Positions 34,042 to 43,522 of a stretch of 64,000 nt of DNA are shown piece after piece; the first letter of the stretch is position 1, and every line of letters begins with the position of its first letter. The notes under the pieces are model-generated. The model made no database searches, had not been told where the DNA came from, and saw nothing but the letters and a program-made list of their open reading frames with translations. Origin of the DNA: Blastococcus fimeti (GTDB lineage Bacteria > Actinomycetota > Actinomycetes > Mycobacteriales > Geodermatophilaceae); contig FNAW01000002.1 in the NCBI GenBank assembly GCA_900102115.1, positions 310,001 to 374,000 of the forward strand. Reading direction: 5' to 3'. Position numbers and translations under genes: made by a program.

Positions 34042-35824
34042 CCCTGCCCTGGACCACTCCGCGCTGACCGACCAGGTATCCGGCCGGTTCGACGACCTCC
34101 TGGCCGGCTCCGCCCTCGCCTTCCCCCGCGCCGACCGCGTGCTGGTCGCCCGCGCACCGCACGAGGTGGTGCCCCTGCTCGCCGAGGTCGAGCGGGCGAC
34201 CGCCGGCGGGGCCTGGGCGTTCGGCTACCTGGCGTACGAGGCCGCCGCCGGCCTCGACCCGGGCCTCGCGGTACCGCACCGGGCCCCGGGCGAGACGCTG
34301 CCCCTGGCGGTCTTCGGGCTGACCGGCGAGGTGACCACTCCCCCGCCGATCGCTCCTCCGCCCGGTCGCGCCCGCGACTACGCGGCCGGCCCGTGGCAGC
34401 ACGGGTGGACGCCGGACGGCCACCGGGACGCCGTCGCCGCCGTCCGGGCCTCGATCGCCGCCGGGGACGCCTACCAGCTGAACCTGACGGTGCGGATGCA
34501 CGCCCCGGTGACCGGCGACCTCGAGCAGCTCTACGCCGACCTGGCCCACGGGCAGCGCGGTTCCTGGGCGGCCTACCTGGACGTCGGCAGCCACGTCGTC
34601 GCCAGCGCCAGCCCGGAGCTGTTCTTCGACTGGACCGGCGACCTGCTGCGGACCCGCCCGATGAAGGGCACCGCACGTCGGGGCGCCACGCCCGCCGAGG
34701 ACGACGTCGCGCGCCGGACGCTGCTGGCCAGCGACAAGGAACGCGCCGAGAACCTGATGATCGTCGACCTGCTGCGCAACGACCTGGGGCGGATCGCCGA
34801 GGTGGGCAGCGTCGAGGTGCCGACGCTGTTCCGCACCGAGCGCTACGAGACGGTCTGGCAGCTCACCTCCGACGTCACCGCGCGCCCGCGGCCCGACGTC
34901 GGGCTGGTCGACGTGTTCCGGGCCCTCTTCCCCTCGGGCTCGGTGACCGGCGCCCCCAAGCGGCGGACGATGGAGCTGATCCGGGAGCTCGAACCCGAGC
35001 CGCGCGGGGTGTACTGCGGTGCGATCGGCGTTGTCGCGCCGCCCGGGCAGGCCTTCCGCGCGCGCTTCTCGGTGGCGATCCGGACGGTCACCGTGGACCG
35101 GGCCACCGGCTCGGCCGTCTACGGCACCGGCGGGGGCATCACCTGGTCCTCGGACGCCGCCGCCGAGCACGCCGAGCTGCTGGCGAAGGCCGCGATCCTC
35201 GCCGAGCCCTACGAGGAGTTCGCGCTGCTGGAGACGCTGGCCCGCACGCCCGGCGGCGGGCTGCGCAACCTCGAACGGCACCTGGCCCGGCTGGCCGACT
35301 CCGCCGCATGGGCCGGCTTCCCGCTCGACCTCGCCGCCACCCGCCGCCGCCTGGCCGAGGTGGCCGCCGAGCCGTCGCCGGCGCGGGTGCGCCTCGTCCT
35401 GCGGCGCGACGGGGAGCTGGAGATCGAGGCCGGGCCCCCGCCGGCGCCGGCCGCCGGTCCCGTGCGGCTCGCCGTCGACCACGTGCCCGTGGACGCCGAC
35501 GACGTCTGGCTGCGGCACAAGACGACGCGGCGGACCGTGTACGCGGAGCGGGCAGCCCGGTGGCCCGACGCGGACGACGTCGTCCTGGTCTCCTCGCGCG
35601 GGGAGGTCACCGAGACGACGATCGCCAACCTGGCCGTGCGGCTCGACGGGCGCTGGTGGACCCCGCCGGTCGAGGCGGGCTGCCTCCCCGGCGTCGAGCG
35701 GGGCCGGCTGGTCGACGAGGGCGTGCTGCACGAGCGTCGGCTCAGGCCGGCGGACCTCATCGCGGCCGAGGGCCTCGCCGTCGTCAACTCCCTGCGCGGC
35801 TGGCGCCCTGCACGCTTGTTGTAG
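34028..35824 (+). CDS. pabB: Aminodeoxychorismate synthase component I fused to aminodeoxychorismate lyase (PabB-PabC)
   Basis: Residues about 1-395 are a chorismate-using PabB, with RPMKGTARRG, LLASDKERAENLMIVDLLRN, LFPSGSVTGAPKRRTMELI and YGTGGGITWSSD. From about 400 onward there is a class-IV aminotransferase-fold lyase, with VWLRHKTTRR, VVLVSSRGEVTETTIAN and GCLPGVERGRLV. Together with a glutamine amidotransferase (not in this window) it would make p-aminobenzoate for folate. GTG 34028 is the likeliest start, but its ribosome site is weak, so the N-terminus is uncertain by about 20 residues. Confidence 0.88.
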   Translation: MAASDPALDHSALTDQVSGRFDDLLAGSALAFPRADRVLVARAPHEVVPLLAEVERATAGGAWAFGYLAYEAAAGLDPGLAVPHRAPGETLPLAVFGLTGEVTTPPPIAPPPGRARDYAAGPWQHGWTPDGHRDAVAAVRASIAAGDAYQLNLTVRMHAPVTGDLEQLYADLAHGQRGSWAAYLDVGSHVVASASPELFFDWTGDLLRTRPMKGTARRGATPAEDDVARRTLLASDKERAENLMIVDLLRNDLGRIAEVGSVEVPTLFRTERYETVWQLTSDVTARPRPDVGLVDVFRALFPSGSVTGAPKRRTMELIRELEPEPRGVYCGAIGVVAPPGQAFRARFSVAIRTVTVDRATGSAVYGTGGGITWSSDAAAEHAELLAKAAILAEPYEEFALLETLARTPGGGLRNLERHLARLADSAAWAGFPLDLAATRRRLAEVAAEPSPARVRLVLRRDGELEIEAGPPPAPAAGPVRLAVDHVPVDADDVWLRHKTTRRTVYAERAARWPDADDVVLVSSRGEVTETTIANLAVRLDGRWWTPPVEAGCLPGVERGRLVDEGVLHERRLRPADLIAAEGLAVVNSLRGWRPARLL

Positions 35825-35935
35825 TGCGCGCCGAGTGGGGCCCGGAGGGTCCCGCGCAGGGGTGACCGACACGCTCCGCGCAGGTCGGGACGGCTCCTGG
35901 CCGCGGTGTCGTCCGGAGGACGACAGATCACACAG

Positions 35936-35969
35936 CAGGGCCGCGACCGGAGTTCCGGTCGCGGCCCTG
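35936..35969. terminator. Hairpin terminator downstream of the catalase gene
   Basis: CAGGGCCGCGACCGG (35936-35950) pairs with 35955-35969, a 15-bp stem with a 4-base loop. It is between the convergent pabB and catalase genes. Confidence 0.8.
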
Positions 35970-35985
35970 TGCCGTGCGGTGCTGC

Positions 35986-37653
35986 CTACTTCGCGAGGAC
36001 GTCCCGCTCGTTCGGCACGCAGTGGGTCATGACCAGGCCGGTCACGTCCCGCGGGCCGTTCTTGCCGAGGTTGGCCGCGCGCTGCAGCTCCGCCTCGGTG
36101 AGGGTCTGCGACTGCAGCGGCGCCAGGCCACGGACGTCGTCCGCGGAGATGCCGATGCCGTCGCCGACGCGCTGACCGAGCTCGTCCTCGGCCATGAACA
36201 GGTGCCAGACCATCCGCTCCTGGATCGGCCGGTCGCACTGCGAGAGACCGTCGATCAGGTTGGCGACCAGCTCGTCCTTCTCCCACTGCTCCGACAGCAG
36301 GTACCGCTGGCCGGCCTGCGTGTAGTCGTCGGTGCGCGGGATCCGCTTGCGGGTGAGCCGGCCGGTGATGACCGGTCCCTGCTCGTCGTGCGTCGGGTAC
36401 TCCGCCTCGCGGAGCCCGCCGGTGATCGAGGGCTCGTAGTTGACGTGCGGGTTCTGGCCCGGGGCGAGGTCGACGCCGTAGGACATCTGCCCGTCGCGCT
36501 GGTTGGTGTGGACCTTCGCGTTCTTGGCCGAGTTCACCGGCAGCTGCAGGTAGTTCGGGCCGACGCGGTAGCGCTGGGTGTCGGAGTAGGAGAACGTCCG
36601 GCCGACCAGCATCTTGTCGTCGGAGAAGTCCAGCCCGTCCACCAGCACACCGGTGCCGAAGGCGATCTGCTCGCTCTCGTTGAAGAAGTTCTCCGGGGTG
36701 CGGTTCAGCGTCATCGTGCCGACCTTGCGCAGCGGGAAGTCGTTCTCCGGCCACGTCTTGGTGTCGTCGAGCGGGTCGAAGTCCAGCTCCGGGTGCTCGT
36801 CGTCGCTCATGATCTGCACGTGCAGGTCCCAGGACGGGTACTCGCCGCGCTCGATGGCCTCGTAGAGGTCCTTCGTGTGCACGCCGAGCTCACGCCCCTG
36901 GGCGACCTCGGCGTCGGCCGAGGTCCAGGACCGCACGGCCTGCTTGGGCAGCCAGTGGTACTTGACCAGGACGGTCTCGCCCTGGGCGTTGACCCACTTG
37001 TAGGTGTTGACCCCGAAGCCCTGCATGTTCCGGTAGCTGGCCGGGATGCCGCGCGGGCCCAGCACCAGGGTGATCATGTGCATCGCCTCGGGAGACTGCG
37101 ACCAGAAGTCGAACACCCGGTTGGCGACCTGCCGGTCGAAGTTCACCGGGTCGGGCTTCTGCGAGTGGATGAAGTCGGGGAACTTGATGGCGTCCCGGAT
37201 GAAGAAGACGCCGAGGTTGTTGCCGACGAGGTCCCAGTTGCCGTCCTCGGTGTACATCTTCACCGCGAAGCCACGCGGGTCCCGCGTCGCCTCGGAGGAG
37301 TCCCGGCCACCGGCCACGGTGGAGAACCGGACGGCGACCTCGGTCTCCTTGCCCTTCTCCTGGAACAGCTTGGCGCGGGTGTACTTCGAGATCGGCTCGT
37401 CCCCCACGGTGCCGTCGGCCACGAAGACGCCGAAGGCGGTGGCGCCACGGGCGTGCACGACCCGCTCCGGGATGCGCTCCCGGTCGAAGTGGCTGATCTT
37501 CTCGAGGAACTGGTAGTTCTCCAGGGTGGCCGGGCCGCGTGCGCCCACCGTCCGCTGGTTCTGGTTGTCGTAGACCGGGTGGCCCTGACGGTTGGTCAGG
37601 ACGGCGCGGTCGGCCTCGCTCGGAGCCGGGCCCTGCGATGCGACATCGGTCAT
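35986..37653 (-). CDS. katA: Monofunctional heme catalase
   Basis: This 555-residue catalase carries out 2 H2O2 to 2 H2O plus O2. It has the distal-side active region [14 protein letters not shown] with the catalytic His, the distal Asn in [14 protein letters not shown], and the proximal heme-ligand Tyr in [15 protein letters not shown]. Start ATG 37653 follows AGGAGG and overlaps the Fur-family gene by ATGA; the longer frame is an artefact. Coupling to the Fur-type repressor indicates peroxide- or metal-responsive control. Confidence 0.95.
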   Translation of the reverse strand: MTDVASQGPAPSEADRAVLTNRQGHPVYDNQNQRTVGARGPATLENYQFLEKISHFDRERIPERVVHARGATAFGVFVADGTVGDEPISKYTRAKLFQEKGKETEVAVRFSTVAGGRDSSEATRDPRGFAVKMYTEDGNWDLVGNNLGVFFIRDAIKFPDFIHSQKPDPVNFDRQVANRVFDFWSQSPEAMHMITLVLGPRGIPASYRNMQGFGVNTYKWVNAQGETVLVKYHWLPKQAVRSWTSADAEVAQGRELGVHTKDLYEAIERGEYPSWDLHVQIMSDDEHPELDFDPLDDTKTWPENDFPLRKVGTMTLNRTPENFFNESEQIAFGTGVLVDGLDFSDDKMLVGRTFSYSDTQRYRVGPNYLQLPVNSAKNAKVHTNQRDGQMSYGVDLAPGQNPHVNYEPSITGGLREAEYPTHDEQGPVITGRLTRKRIPRTDDYTQAGQRYLLSEQWEKDELVANLIDGLSQCDRPIQERMVWHLFMAEDELGQRVGDGIGISADDVRGLAPLQSQTLTEAELQRAANLGKNGPRDVTGLVMTHCVPNERDVLAK

Positions 37654-38105
37654 GCGGGTGTTCCTCCTACTGTTTCGGACTCTTCTGCTGCCGTGACCTG
37701 GCAGCGGCGACACAGCCCCCAGAACACGACCTCGGCCTCGTCGACGACGAAGCCGGCCGTGTCCGAGGGGCTCAGGCACGGGGCGGCACCGACGGCGCAG
37801 TCGACGTCGGCGACCGCGCCGCAGGAGCGGCAGACCAGGTGGTGGTGGTTGTCGCCCACCCGCAGCTCGAAGAGCGCAGGTGCGCCGGCGGGTTCGATCC
37901 GGCGGGCGAGCCCCACGGAGACCAGGGCCTCGAGCACGCCGTACACCGTCTGGGGCGACAGCGTCGGGTGCTGGGCCCGGGCGCCGGTGACGATGGTGTC
38001 GGCATCGGCGTGGGGGTGGGCGGCGAGGACGTCGAGCACCGACAGGCGGGGCCGGGTGACACGCAGCCCTGCCTCACGCAGCCGGTGCGTCCACGTCGTC
38101 TCCAT
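37650..38105 (-). CDS. Fur-family repressor (CatR/FurA/PerR-like) of the catalase operon
   Basis: This 151-residue protein has the Fur winged helix [19 protein letters not shown] and [20 protein letters not shown], the metal-site cluster DNHHHLVC, and two CxxC zinc motifs, CRSC and CRRC. It is the first gene of the operon and overlaps the catalase by 4 bases. A near-perfect palindrome lies 19-43 bases upstream, fitting autoregulation. No ribosome site is visible and the probable -10 is very close to the ATG, so the transcript may be leaderless, as reported for furA-katG in mycobacteria. Confidence 0.92.
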   Translation of the reverse strand: METTWTHRLREAGLRVTRPRLSVLDVLAAHPHADADTIVTGARAQHPTLSPQTVYGVLEALVSVGLARRIEPAGAPALFELRVGDNHHHLVCRSCGAVADVDCAVGAAPCLSPSDTAGFVVDEAEVVFWGLCRRCQVTAAEESETVGGTPA

Positions 38106-38123
38106 CGGGGTCCACTGAACACC

Positions 38124-38148
38124 CTTGTTTTGAACCAGTCAAATCAAG
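38124..38148 (-). promoter_or_regulatory. Palindromic Fur-type operator and promoter
   Basis: CTTGTTTTGA (38124-38133) and TCAAATCAAG (38139-38148) form an inverted repeat with one mismatch and a 5-base centre. On the minus strand, TTGACT inside it plus TTCAGT 17 bases on form a plausible promoter that ends next to the start codon at 38105. Confidence 0.75.
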
Positions 38149-38157
38149 GCGGGCTTC

Positions 38158-39039
38158 TCAGGCGAAGACGATGGTGCGCGGACCCTCCACGATGACGCGG
38201 TCCTCGACGTGCCAGGTCACCGCCTGGGCCAGCACCTGCCGCTCCACGTACCGGCCCACGCGGCGCATGTCCTCGACCGTGGCGCGGTGGTCGACGCGGG
38301 CGACCTCCTGCTCGATGATCGGGCCGGCGTCGAGCTCCGGGGTCACGTAGTGCGCCGTCGCCCCGATCAGCTTGACCCCGCGGTCGTGCGCCGCTCTGTA
38401 GGGGTTCGCGCCGACGAACGCCGGCAGGAAGCTGTGGTGGATGTTGATCAACCGCTCGGGGAACCGGCTGCAGAAGTCCGCCGACACGATCTGCATGTAC
38501 CGGGCCAGCACCACGAGGTCGACGTCGCCGATCAGCTCCAGCGCCCGCGCCTCGGCCTCCGCCTTCGTCGCCGGCGTCACCGGGACGTGGTGGAACGGGA
38601 TGCCGGCGGCGGCCGCGACCGGCGCGAGGTCGGGGTGGTTGGAGAGCACCGCGACGATGTCGGCCCGCAGGTCACCGGCGCGCACCCGGTAGATCAGCTC
38701 CTGCAGGACGTGGTCGGCGCGGCTGACGAAGACCGCGACGGTGGGCCGGTGCGCGGCCTCGGTCAGCCGCCAGGTCAGCTCCCACTCCCCCGCGACCGCG
38801 GCCAGCCGGGCCTCGAGCTCGGCGCGTCGGGACGCCAGCCCGGCGAGCACGAACTCCAGCCGCAGCGTGAAGGTGCCGCCGCTGGGGTCCGACGAGTGCT
38901 GCTGGGAGTCGGTGATGTTGGCGCCGAGCTCGGTGAGCAGCCCGCTGAGCAGGTGCACGATCCCCGGCCGGTCAGGGCAGCGGACGACCAGCCGCCCGAG
39001 GTCGTCGGTGCTGGGATCGTGCGAACCGGCGGCGGACAT
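38158..39039 (-). CDS. purU: Formyltetrahydrofolate deformylase
   Basis: This 293-residue protein has an N-terminal ACT domain (RLVVRCPDRPGIVHLLSGLL, residues about 13-90) and a C-terminal formyltransferase-fold hydrolase with the catalytic Asn-His region INIHHSFLPAF and the aspartate segment ATAHYVTPELDAGPI. It hydrolyses 10-formyl-THF to formate and THF, balancing one-carbon pools. The start at ATG 39039 is chosen because a 22-base palindrome covers the alternative ATG at 39066. Confidence 0.92.
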   Translation of the reverse strand: MSAAGSHDPSTDDLGRLVVRCPDRPGIVHLLSGLLTELGANITDSQQHSSDPSGGTFTLRLEFVLAGLASRRAELEARLAAVAGEWELTWRLTEAAHRPTVAVFVSRADHVLQELIYRVRAGDLRADIVAVLSNHPDLAPVAAAAGIPFHHVPVTPATKAEAEARALELIGDVDLVVLARYMQIVSADFCSRFPERLINIHHSFLPAFVGANPYRAAHDRGVKLIGATAHYVTPELDAGPIIEQEVARVDHRATVEDMRRVGRYVERQVLAQAVTWHVEDRVIVEGPRTIVFA

Positions 39040-39051
39040 GCCCGGAATCGT

Positions 39052-39073
39052 GGCAGAAATGGCCATTTCCGCC
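39052..39073. promoter_or_regulatory. 22-base palindrome upstream of purU
   Basis: GGCAGAAATGG and CCATTTCCGCC (39052-39073) are inverted with one mismatch; the core AAATGGCCATTT is perfect. It sits 13-34 bases before the purU start and just past the ligD-Pol stop. It could be an operator or a weak terminator. Confidence 0.5.
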
Positions 39074-39088
39074 CTCACCGGGGCCGGG

Positions 39089-40021
39089 TCAGACCTCCGG
39101 GAGCGGCGCCCGGGTGGCGCCGGCGACGTCGAAGAGGTCGCCGTACTCCTCGACGCGGGCCAGGACCTCCTCGGTGGTGAACCGCAGTTCCGCCGGGTCC
39201 AGGGAGCCGTCGTTCACCGCGTCCACCTCGTCCCACCCGATCGGTGTCGAGACCGTGGCGCCGGCCCGGGCCCGCAGCGAGTAGGGCGCCACGGTGGTCT
39301 TCGCCGGGTTGTTCTGGCTCCAGTCGATGAGCACCTTGCCCGGGCGCAGCGCCTTCTCCATCCGCCAGACGACGTCGTCGGGCGTCTCGGCGGAGAGCTC
39401 CTGCGCGAGCAGCTTCGCGTACCGGCTGGAGTGCTCCCGGTCGGCGGGCGCCTCGATCGGCGCGTACACCTGCATTCCCTTGGAGCCCGACGTCTTCACC
39501 ACCGGGTCCAGCCCGTCGGCCTCCAGCCGCTGGCCGAGCCGCTCGGCGACCGCGCAGCACTCGGCGATGCCGGTCTCCGGCCCCGGATCCAGGTCGAGCA
39601 CGAGCAGGTCGGGCAGCGCCGGCCGACCGTCGTCGTCGACCTGCCACTGGGGCACGTGCACCTCCAGCGCGGCGAGGTTGGCCGCCCACGCGAGGTCCGC
39701 CGTCGACTCCAGCACGACCATGTCGAGCGTCTCCCGCCCGCGCGTGCTGCCGGGGCTGGGGATGGTGACCCGGCGGACCCACTCCGGCGCGTGCCGGGCG
39801 CTGTTCTTCTCGAAGAACGTCTGGCCCTCGACGCCGTCGGGCCAGCGGGTGAAGGTCACCGGCCGGCCGGCCAGGTGCGGCAGCAGGACCGGCGCGATGC
39901 GCACGTAGTAGTCGATGACCTGCGCCTTGGTGAAGCCCACCTCGGGGAAGAGCACCTTGTCCAAATTGGACACCGACAGCGTCCGGCCGGCGATCTCCAC
40001 CCGCTGCTTGGCCGGGCTCAC
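39089..40021 (-). CDS. ligD: LigD polymerase/primase domain protein (stand-alone)
   Basis: This 310-residue AEP-type polymerase domain of bacterial non-homologous end joining has the metal-binding LVLDLDPG, VKTSGSKGMQVYAP and VLIDWSQNNPAKTTVAPYS. It fills gaps at double-strand breaks with NTPs or dNTPs. In many bacteria this is the N-terminal domain of one LigD protein; here it is a separate gene, 10 bases after the ligase gene, in the ku operon. Confidence 0.9.
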   Translation of the reverse strand: MSPAKQRVEIAGRTLSVSNLDKVLFPEVGFTKAQVIDYYVRIAPVLLPHLAGRPVTFTRWPDGVEGQTFFEKNSARHAPEWVRRVTIPSPGSTRGRETLDMVVLESTADLAWAANLAALEVHVPQWQVDDDGRPALPDLLVLDLDPGPETGIAECCAVAERLGQRLEADGLDPVVKTSGSKGMQVYAPIEAPADREHSSRYAKLLAQELSAETPDDVVWRMEKALRPGKVLIDWSQNNPAKTTVAPYSLRARAGATVSTPIGWDEVDAVNDGSLDPAELRFTTEEVLARVEEYGDLFDVAGATRAPLPEV

Positions 40022-40031
40022 GGTGCGGTGC

Positions 40032-41528
40032 TCACGGTTCGACCACCACGTCGTCGGGTTCGAGGTCGTCCCGCACGCCCTTCCAGGACGGGTGCCGCAG
40101 CCGGCTGTCCGCCGTCCAGACGGCGAAGGCGACCTCGCCGACGAGGTCGGGCTCGACCCAGTGGGCGTCCTTCGTGACCTCGCGCGGCAGTGCGCCCTCG
40201 AAGGGGGACGTCGCCCGGGGCGTGAACCCGCGCTGCAGGTCGCGCAGGTCCTGGTCGCGGAAGCCGGTGCCCACGTGGCCGACGTAGACCAGCCGGCCCT
40301 CGTCGTCGGGCACGCCGACCAGCAGCGACCCGATGCCCCCGGCCCGCCGTCCCTGGCCCGGCCGCCACCCGCCGACGAGGACGGCCTGCGTGCGGACGTT
40401 CTTCAGCTTGCGCCAGTCGGGGCTGCGCACCCCCGGCCGGTACACCGAGTCCAGCCGCTTGGCGACGACGCCCTCGAGCCCGTTCTCCTCGCTCGCGGCG
40501 AGCACGCCCTCGCCGCCGCCGGCGAACCACGGCGTCGCCACCCAGCGGTGCCCGGCGAGGCCGAGGGCGTCCAGCCGGGCGCGCCGCTCGGCGTACGGGC
40601 GGCCCGAGAGGTCCTCGCCGTCCCAGGACAGCAGGTCGAAGACCAGGTAGCTGACCGGGCGGGCGGCGGCCATGCGCGGCACCTCGGGGCCGGTGCGGTG
40701 CATCCGGTTCTGCAGCGCGCCGAAGTCCGGCCGGCCGTCGGCGTCCATGAGCACGATCTCGCCGTCGACCACCGCGTCGTGCCCGGCCAGGGCGGCGGGC
40801 AGCCGGCCCACCTCCGGGTAGCGGACGGTGATCTCGGTGCCCTTGCGCGACGTGAGCACCAGCTCCCCGCCGTGCACCGCCGCCATGGCCCGGACGCCGT
40901 CCCACTTGAACTCGTAGCCCCAGCGCTCGTCCTCCTCGGGCGGCGGCAGGCTGCCCGCGGTGGCCAGCATGGGCAACGGCGCGGGAACCGACTGGGACAC
41001 CGACCGGGATACCGACCGGGGCCCCGGCGTCGCGTCGAGTTTGCGCACGTTCCAGGTGCCGTCGGCCAGCCGGTAGATGACGTAGCGGCCGACCAGCCGC
41101 CGGCCGTCGAAGGTGACGGTGATGTGGTCGTCGTCCCACTTCTCCGTCGCGTAGCGCCCGGCGTCCCAGATGCTGACCTCGCCGCCGCCGTACTCGCCGG
41201 CGGCGATCGTGCCGGCGAAGGAGGCGTACTCGAGCGGGTGGTCCTCGGTGGGGACGGCGAGCCGCTTGGGGCCCTGCTCGGTCGGCGGCCCCTTGGGCAC
41301 CGCCCAGCTCTTCAGGACCCCGTCGCGCTCGAGCCGCAGGTCCCAGTGCACGCGCTCGCCCGTCCGCCCACGCGGAGTGTGGTGCTCGTGGACGACGAAC
41401 GTGTCGTCGCCGCCGACCGGCAACGGCTGCCCCGCGGCCGGCACCGGCTCGGCCGTCCGGGCCGGATCGCGCTTGGCGCGGTACTCGGCGAGCGGGTCGT
41501 CCGGCCGGCCGCTCGGGCGGGCGGGCAC
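40032..41528 (-). CDS. ligD: LigD phosphoesterase plus ATP-dependent DNA ligase
   Basis: This 498-residue protein has an N-terminal 3'-phosphoesterase domain (VVHEHHTPRG, RVHWDLRLERDGVLKSWAVP) at residues about 45-165, and then an ATP-dependent ligase with the lysine-nucleotidylation motif FKWDGVRA near residue 213, DGEIVLMD and GLEGVVAKRLDS. An SVSRSVSQSV linker joins them. It lacks the polymerase domain, which is encoded by the next gene. It lies one base after the ku stop. Confidence 0.92.
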   Translation of the reverse strand: MPARPSGRPDDPLAEYRAKRDPARTAEPVPAAGQPLPVGGDDTFVVHEHHTPRGRTGERVHWDLRLERDGVLKSWAVPKGPPTEQGPKRLAVPTEDHPLEYASFAGTIAAGEYGGGEVSIWDAGRYATEKWDDDHITVTFDGRRLVGRYVIYRLADGTWNVRKLDATPGPRSVSRSVSQSVPAPLPMLATAGSLPPPEEDERWGYEFKWDGVRAMAAVHGGELVLTSRKGTEITVRYPEVGRLPAALAGHDAVVDGEIVLMDADGRPDFGALQNRMHRTGPEVPRMAAARPVSYLVFDLLSWDGEDLSGRPYAERRARLDALGLAGHRWVATPWFAGGGEGVLAASEENGLEGVVAKRLDSVYRPGVRSPDWRKLKNVRTQAVLVGGWRPGQGRRAGGIGSLLVGVPDDEGRLVYVGHVGTGFRDQDLRDLQRGFTPRATSPFEGALPREVTKDAHWVEPDLVGEVAFAVWTADSRLRHPSWKGVRDDLEPDDVVVEP

Positions 41529-41529
41529 G

Positions 41530-42579
41530 TCAGGCGCTGCGGCGGGCGCGCTTGGCCGGTGGCTTGTCGGCGCTTGCGGTCTTCTTCGCCGCCGTGGTCG
41601 TCTTCTTGGCGGCGGCCGGCTTCCCGTCGGCCTTCGCGGCGGCCGCCTTCTTGGCGGGCGCCTTCGCGGCAGCCGCCTTCTTCGCCGGCGCGCGCTTGGC
41701 GGGGGCCTTCTTCGCCGGGGTCTCGTCGTCCTCCGCGGCGGCGTCCGTCGCGGTCTCGTCCGCCCCGGCGTCGTCCTTGCCGGAATCGTCCTTGCCGGCG
41801 CTGCCGCCCTTGGCCCGCTCGACGCTGCGGCGCAGGGCGCTCATCAGGTCGACAACGGCGGCGCCGTCGTCGTCGGAGACCTCCGGCGGCTGCTGCACCT
41901 CGCCACCGCTCTGCTTGGCCTCCAGCAGCGCGGTCATGGCCTCGCGGTAGTCGTCGGTGAACTCGGTGGGGTCGAAGGCGCCCGACATCGACGAGATGAG
42001 CGCCTCGGCCATCGACAGCTCCTGCGGCCGGACGGAGACCTCCTCGTCGAGGAAGGCGAAGTCGGGACGGCGGATCTCGTCGGGCCAGCGCATGGTGTGC
42101 AGCACCAGGATGCCGTCGCGCACGCGCATCGCGGCCAGCGACTCCCGCTGCCGGATCGCGATCTTGGTGATCGCCACCTGGCCGGCGTTCTCGAGAGCGT
42201 CGCGCAGCAGCACGTAGGGGCGCGTCGCGGGCCCGTCGGGCTCCAGGTAGTAGGTCTTCTCGAACTGGATCGGATCGATCTCGGCCTGGTCGACGAACTG
42301 CAGCACCTCGATCTCGCGCCGGGTGCTCAGCGGCAGCTCGTCGAAGTCGTCGTCGGTGAGGATGACGACCTGACCGTCGGGCAGCTCGTAGCCCTTGGCG
42401 ATGTCGCTGTACTCGACCTCCTCGCCGTCGATCGAGCAGACCCGCTTGTACTTGACCCGGCCGCCGTCGGTGGCGTGCACCTGGTGGAAGCGGATGTCCT
42501 TGTCCTCGGTCGCGGAGTACAGCTTCACGCCGATGCTGACGAGCCCGAAGGACACGGCCCCGCGCCAGATGGATCGCAT
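41530..42579 (-). CDS. ku: Ku protein for non-homologous end joining
   Basis: This 349-residue protein begins with the conserved Ku start MRSIWRGAVSFGLVSIGVKL and includes YYLEPDGPATRPYVLLRDAL. The core ends near residue 255. The remaining 95 residues are an acidic spacer followed by a Lys/Ala/Pro-rich tail of PAKKA-type repeats, like the basic tails that let actinobacterial Ku bind DNA away from ends. It is the first gene of the ku-ligD-ligD operon. Confidence 0.94.
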   Translation of the reverse strand: MRSIWRGAVSFGLVSIGVKLYSATEDKDIRFHQVHATDGGRVKYKRVCSIDGEEVEYSDIAKGYELPDGQVVILTDDDFDELPLSTRREIEVLQFVDQAEIDPIQFEKTYYLEPDGPATRPYVLLRDALENAGQVAITKIAIRQRESLAAMRVRDGILVLHTMRWPDEIRRPDFAFLDEEVSVRPQELSMAEALISSMSGAFDPTEFTDDYREAMTALLEAKQSGGEVQQPPEVSDDDGAAVVDLMSALRRSVERAKGGSAGKDDSGKDDAGADETATDAAAEDDETPAKKAPAKRAPAKKAAAAKAPAKKAAAAKADGKPAAAKKTTTAAKKTASADKPPAKRARRSA

Positions 42580-42741
42580 GCCGCCCCTTCCCGAGTGGCC
42601 CGCAGCGGGCCCCGACCGACCCGAACCGGGTCAAGATCACACGATAGGTGCGCAGACCCACCCACGGCAGGTCGACGGACCCGCCACCTCCCCCGGTCGG
42701 AGGACACGCCCGACACGCCCGGGTGCGTCCCGACGACGGGA

Positions 42742-43335
42742 TCAGCGGGCGCCGTCGTCCACGCCGTCGGGTTCGTCGGCCTCGATCGTGCCGGTGAACA
42801 GGCCGTTCTGGATGGCGTCGTAGGCGAACTGGAGGACGTCCGAACCGGCGATCATGGTCATGGTGAGCGCCGCCAGCCGGGTGGCCCGCGGCGCGCTGAC
42901 GTAACCGAAGACGAACCCGGTCCCGACCCACTGGGCCAGGCAGAACGGGCAGGTGAGCAGTTCGCCGACGGCGTGCTTCGCGCCGCCGTGCTCGCGCACC
43001 TCCTCGGCGACCTCCGCGTGCCCCGAAGGCCCCTCGAAACGGACGAACGGCGCCCGCAGCGGCGCGGTCACCGGGTCCTTGGCGATCCGCCGGGCCAGCC
43101 GGAAGGTGGCCACCGTGAGCAGGGCGGCGTCCCCGGGCGGGATGCGGTCCGGCAGCTCCTTGCCCGAGGCCCGCACCGCCGCGGCCGCGGCGCACACCAG
43201 GCCCACGTAGACGCCCATGGCGCCCAGGTCGGCACCGAGCGGCCGGGGCTCGCCGTCGGTGTACTCGCGCTTCTGGGTGCGGGCCCACCGGCGGACCGGG
43301 GCACCGATCCGCTGGACCTCGTCTGCGATCGCCAT
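42742..43335 (-). CDS. DUF1360 membrane protein
   Basis: This 197-residue protein has three or so hydrophobic segments and the DUF1360 hallmark GELLTCPFCLAQWVGTGF near residues 124-141. This domain is found in sporulation protein YjcM-like and other uncharacterised membrane proteins. Function is unknown. It is divergent from the DUF5709 gene. Confidence 0.82.
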   Translation of the reverse strand: MAIADEVQRIGAPVRRWARTQKREYTDGEPRPLGADLGAMGVYVGLVCAAAAAVRASGKELPDRIPPGDAALLTVATFRLARRIAKDPVTAPLRAPFVRFEGPSGHAEVAEEVREHGGAKHAVGELLTCPFCLAQWVGTGFVFGYVSAPRATRLAALTMTMIAGSDVLQFAYDAIQNGLFTGTIEADEPDGVDDGAR

Positions 43336-43522
43336 GGGCCCGCGCTACCCGCCGTCGGACGGGTGAACCTCCCGGGCGCCCGACCGTGCGCCACCGCACA
43401 CCAGGCATGGCGACGGAGGTCGCGGGTAGGGCCGCAGCACGACGCCGGTCGCCAGCGACCGGCTGCCCGTCCCCCCGGGGACGACGAGAGCGGGTGCGCC
43501 CGCGCGACGAACGGAGACGCGC

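Noticed and set aside
33911..36754. Long minus-strand open frame antisense to pabB
   Set aside because: Its composition is Arg/Gly/Pro-rich without domains, and the plus-strand PabB-PabC is certain.
43403..43428. SigF-like promoter before the DUF5709 gene (GGGTA at 43424)
   Set aside because: There is a GGGTA but no GTTT at the right distance, only GCATG.
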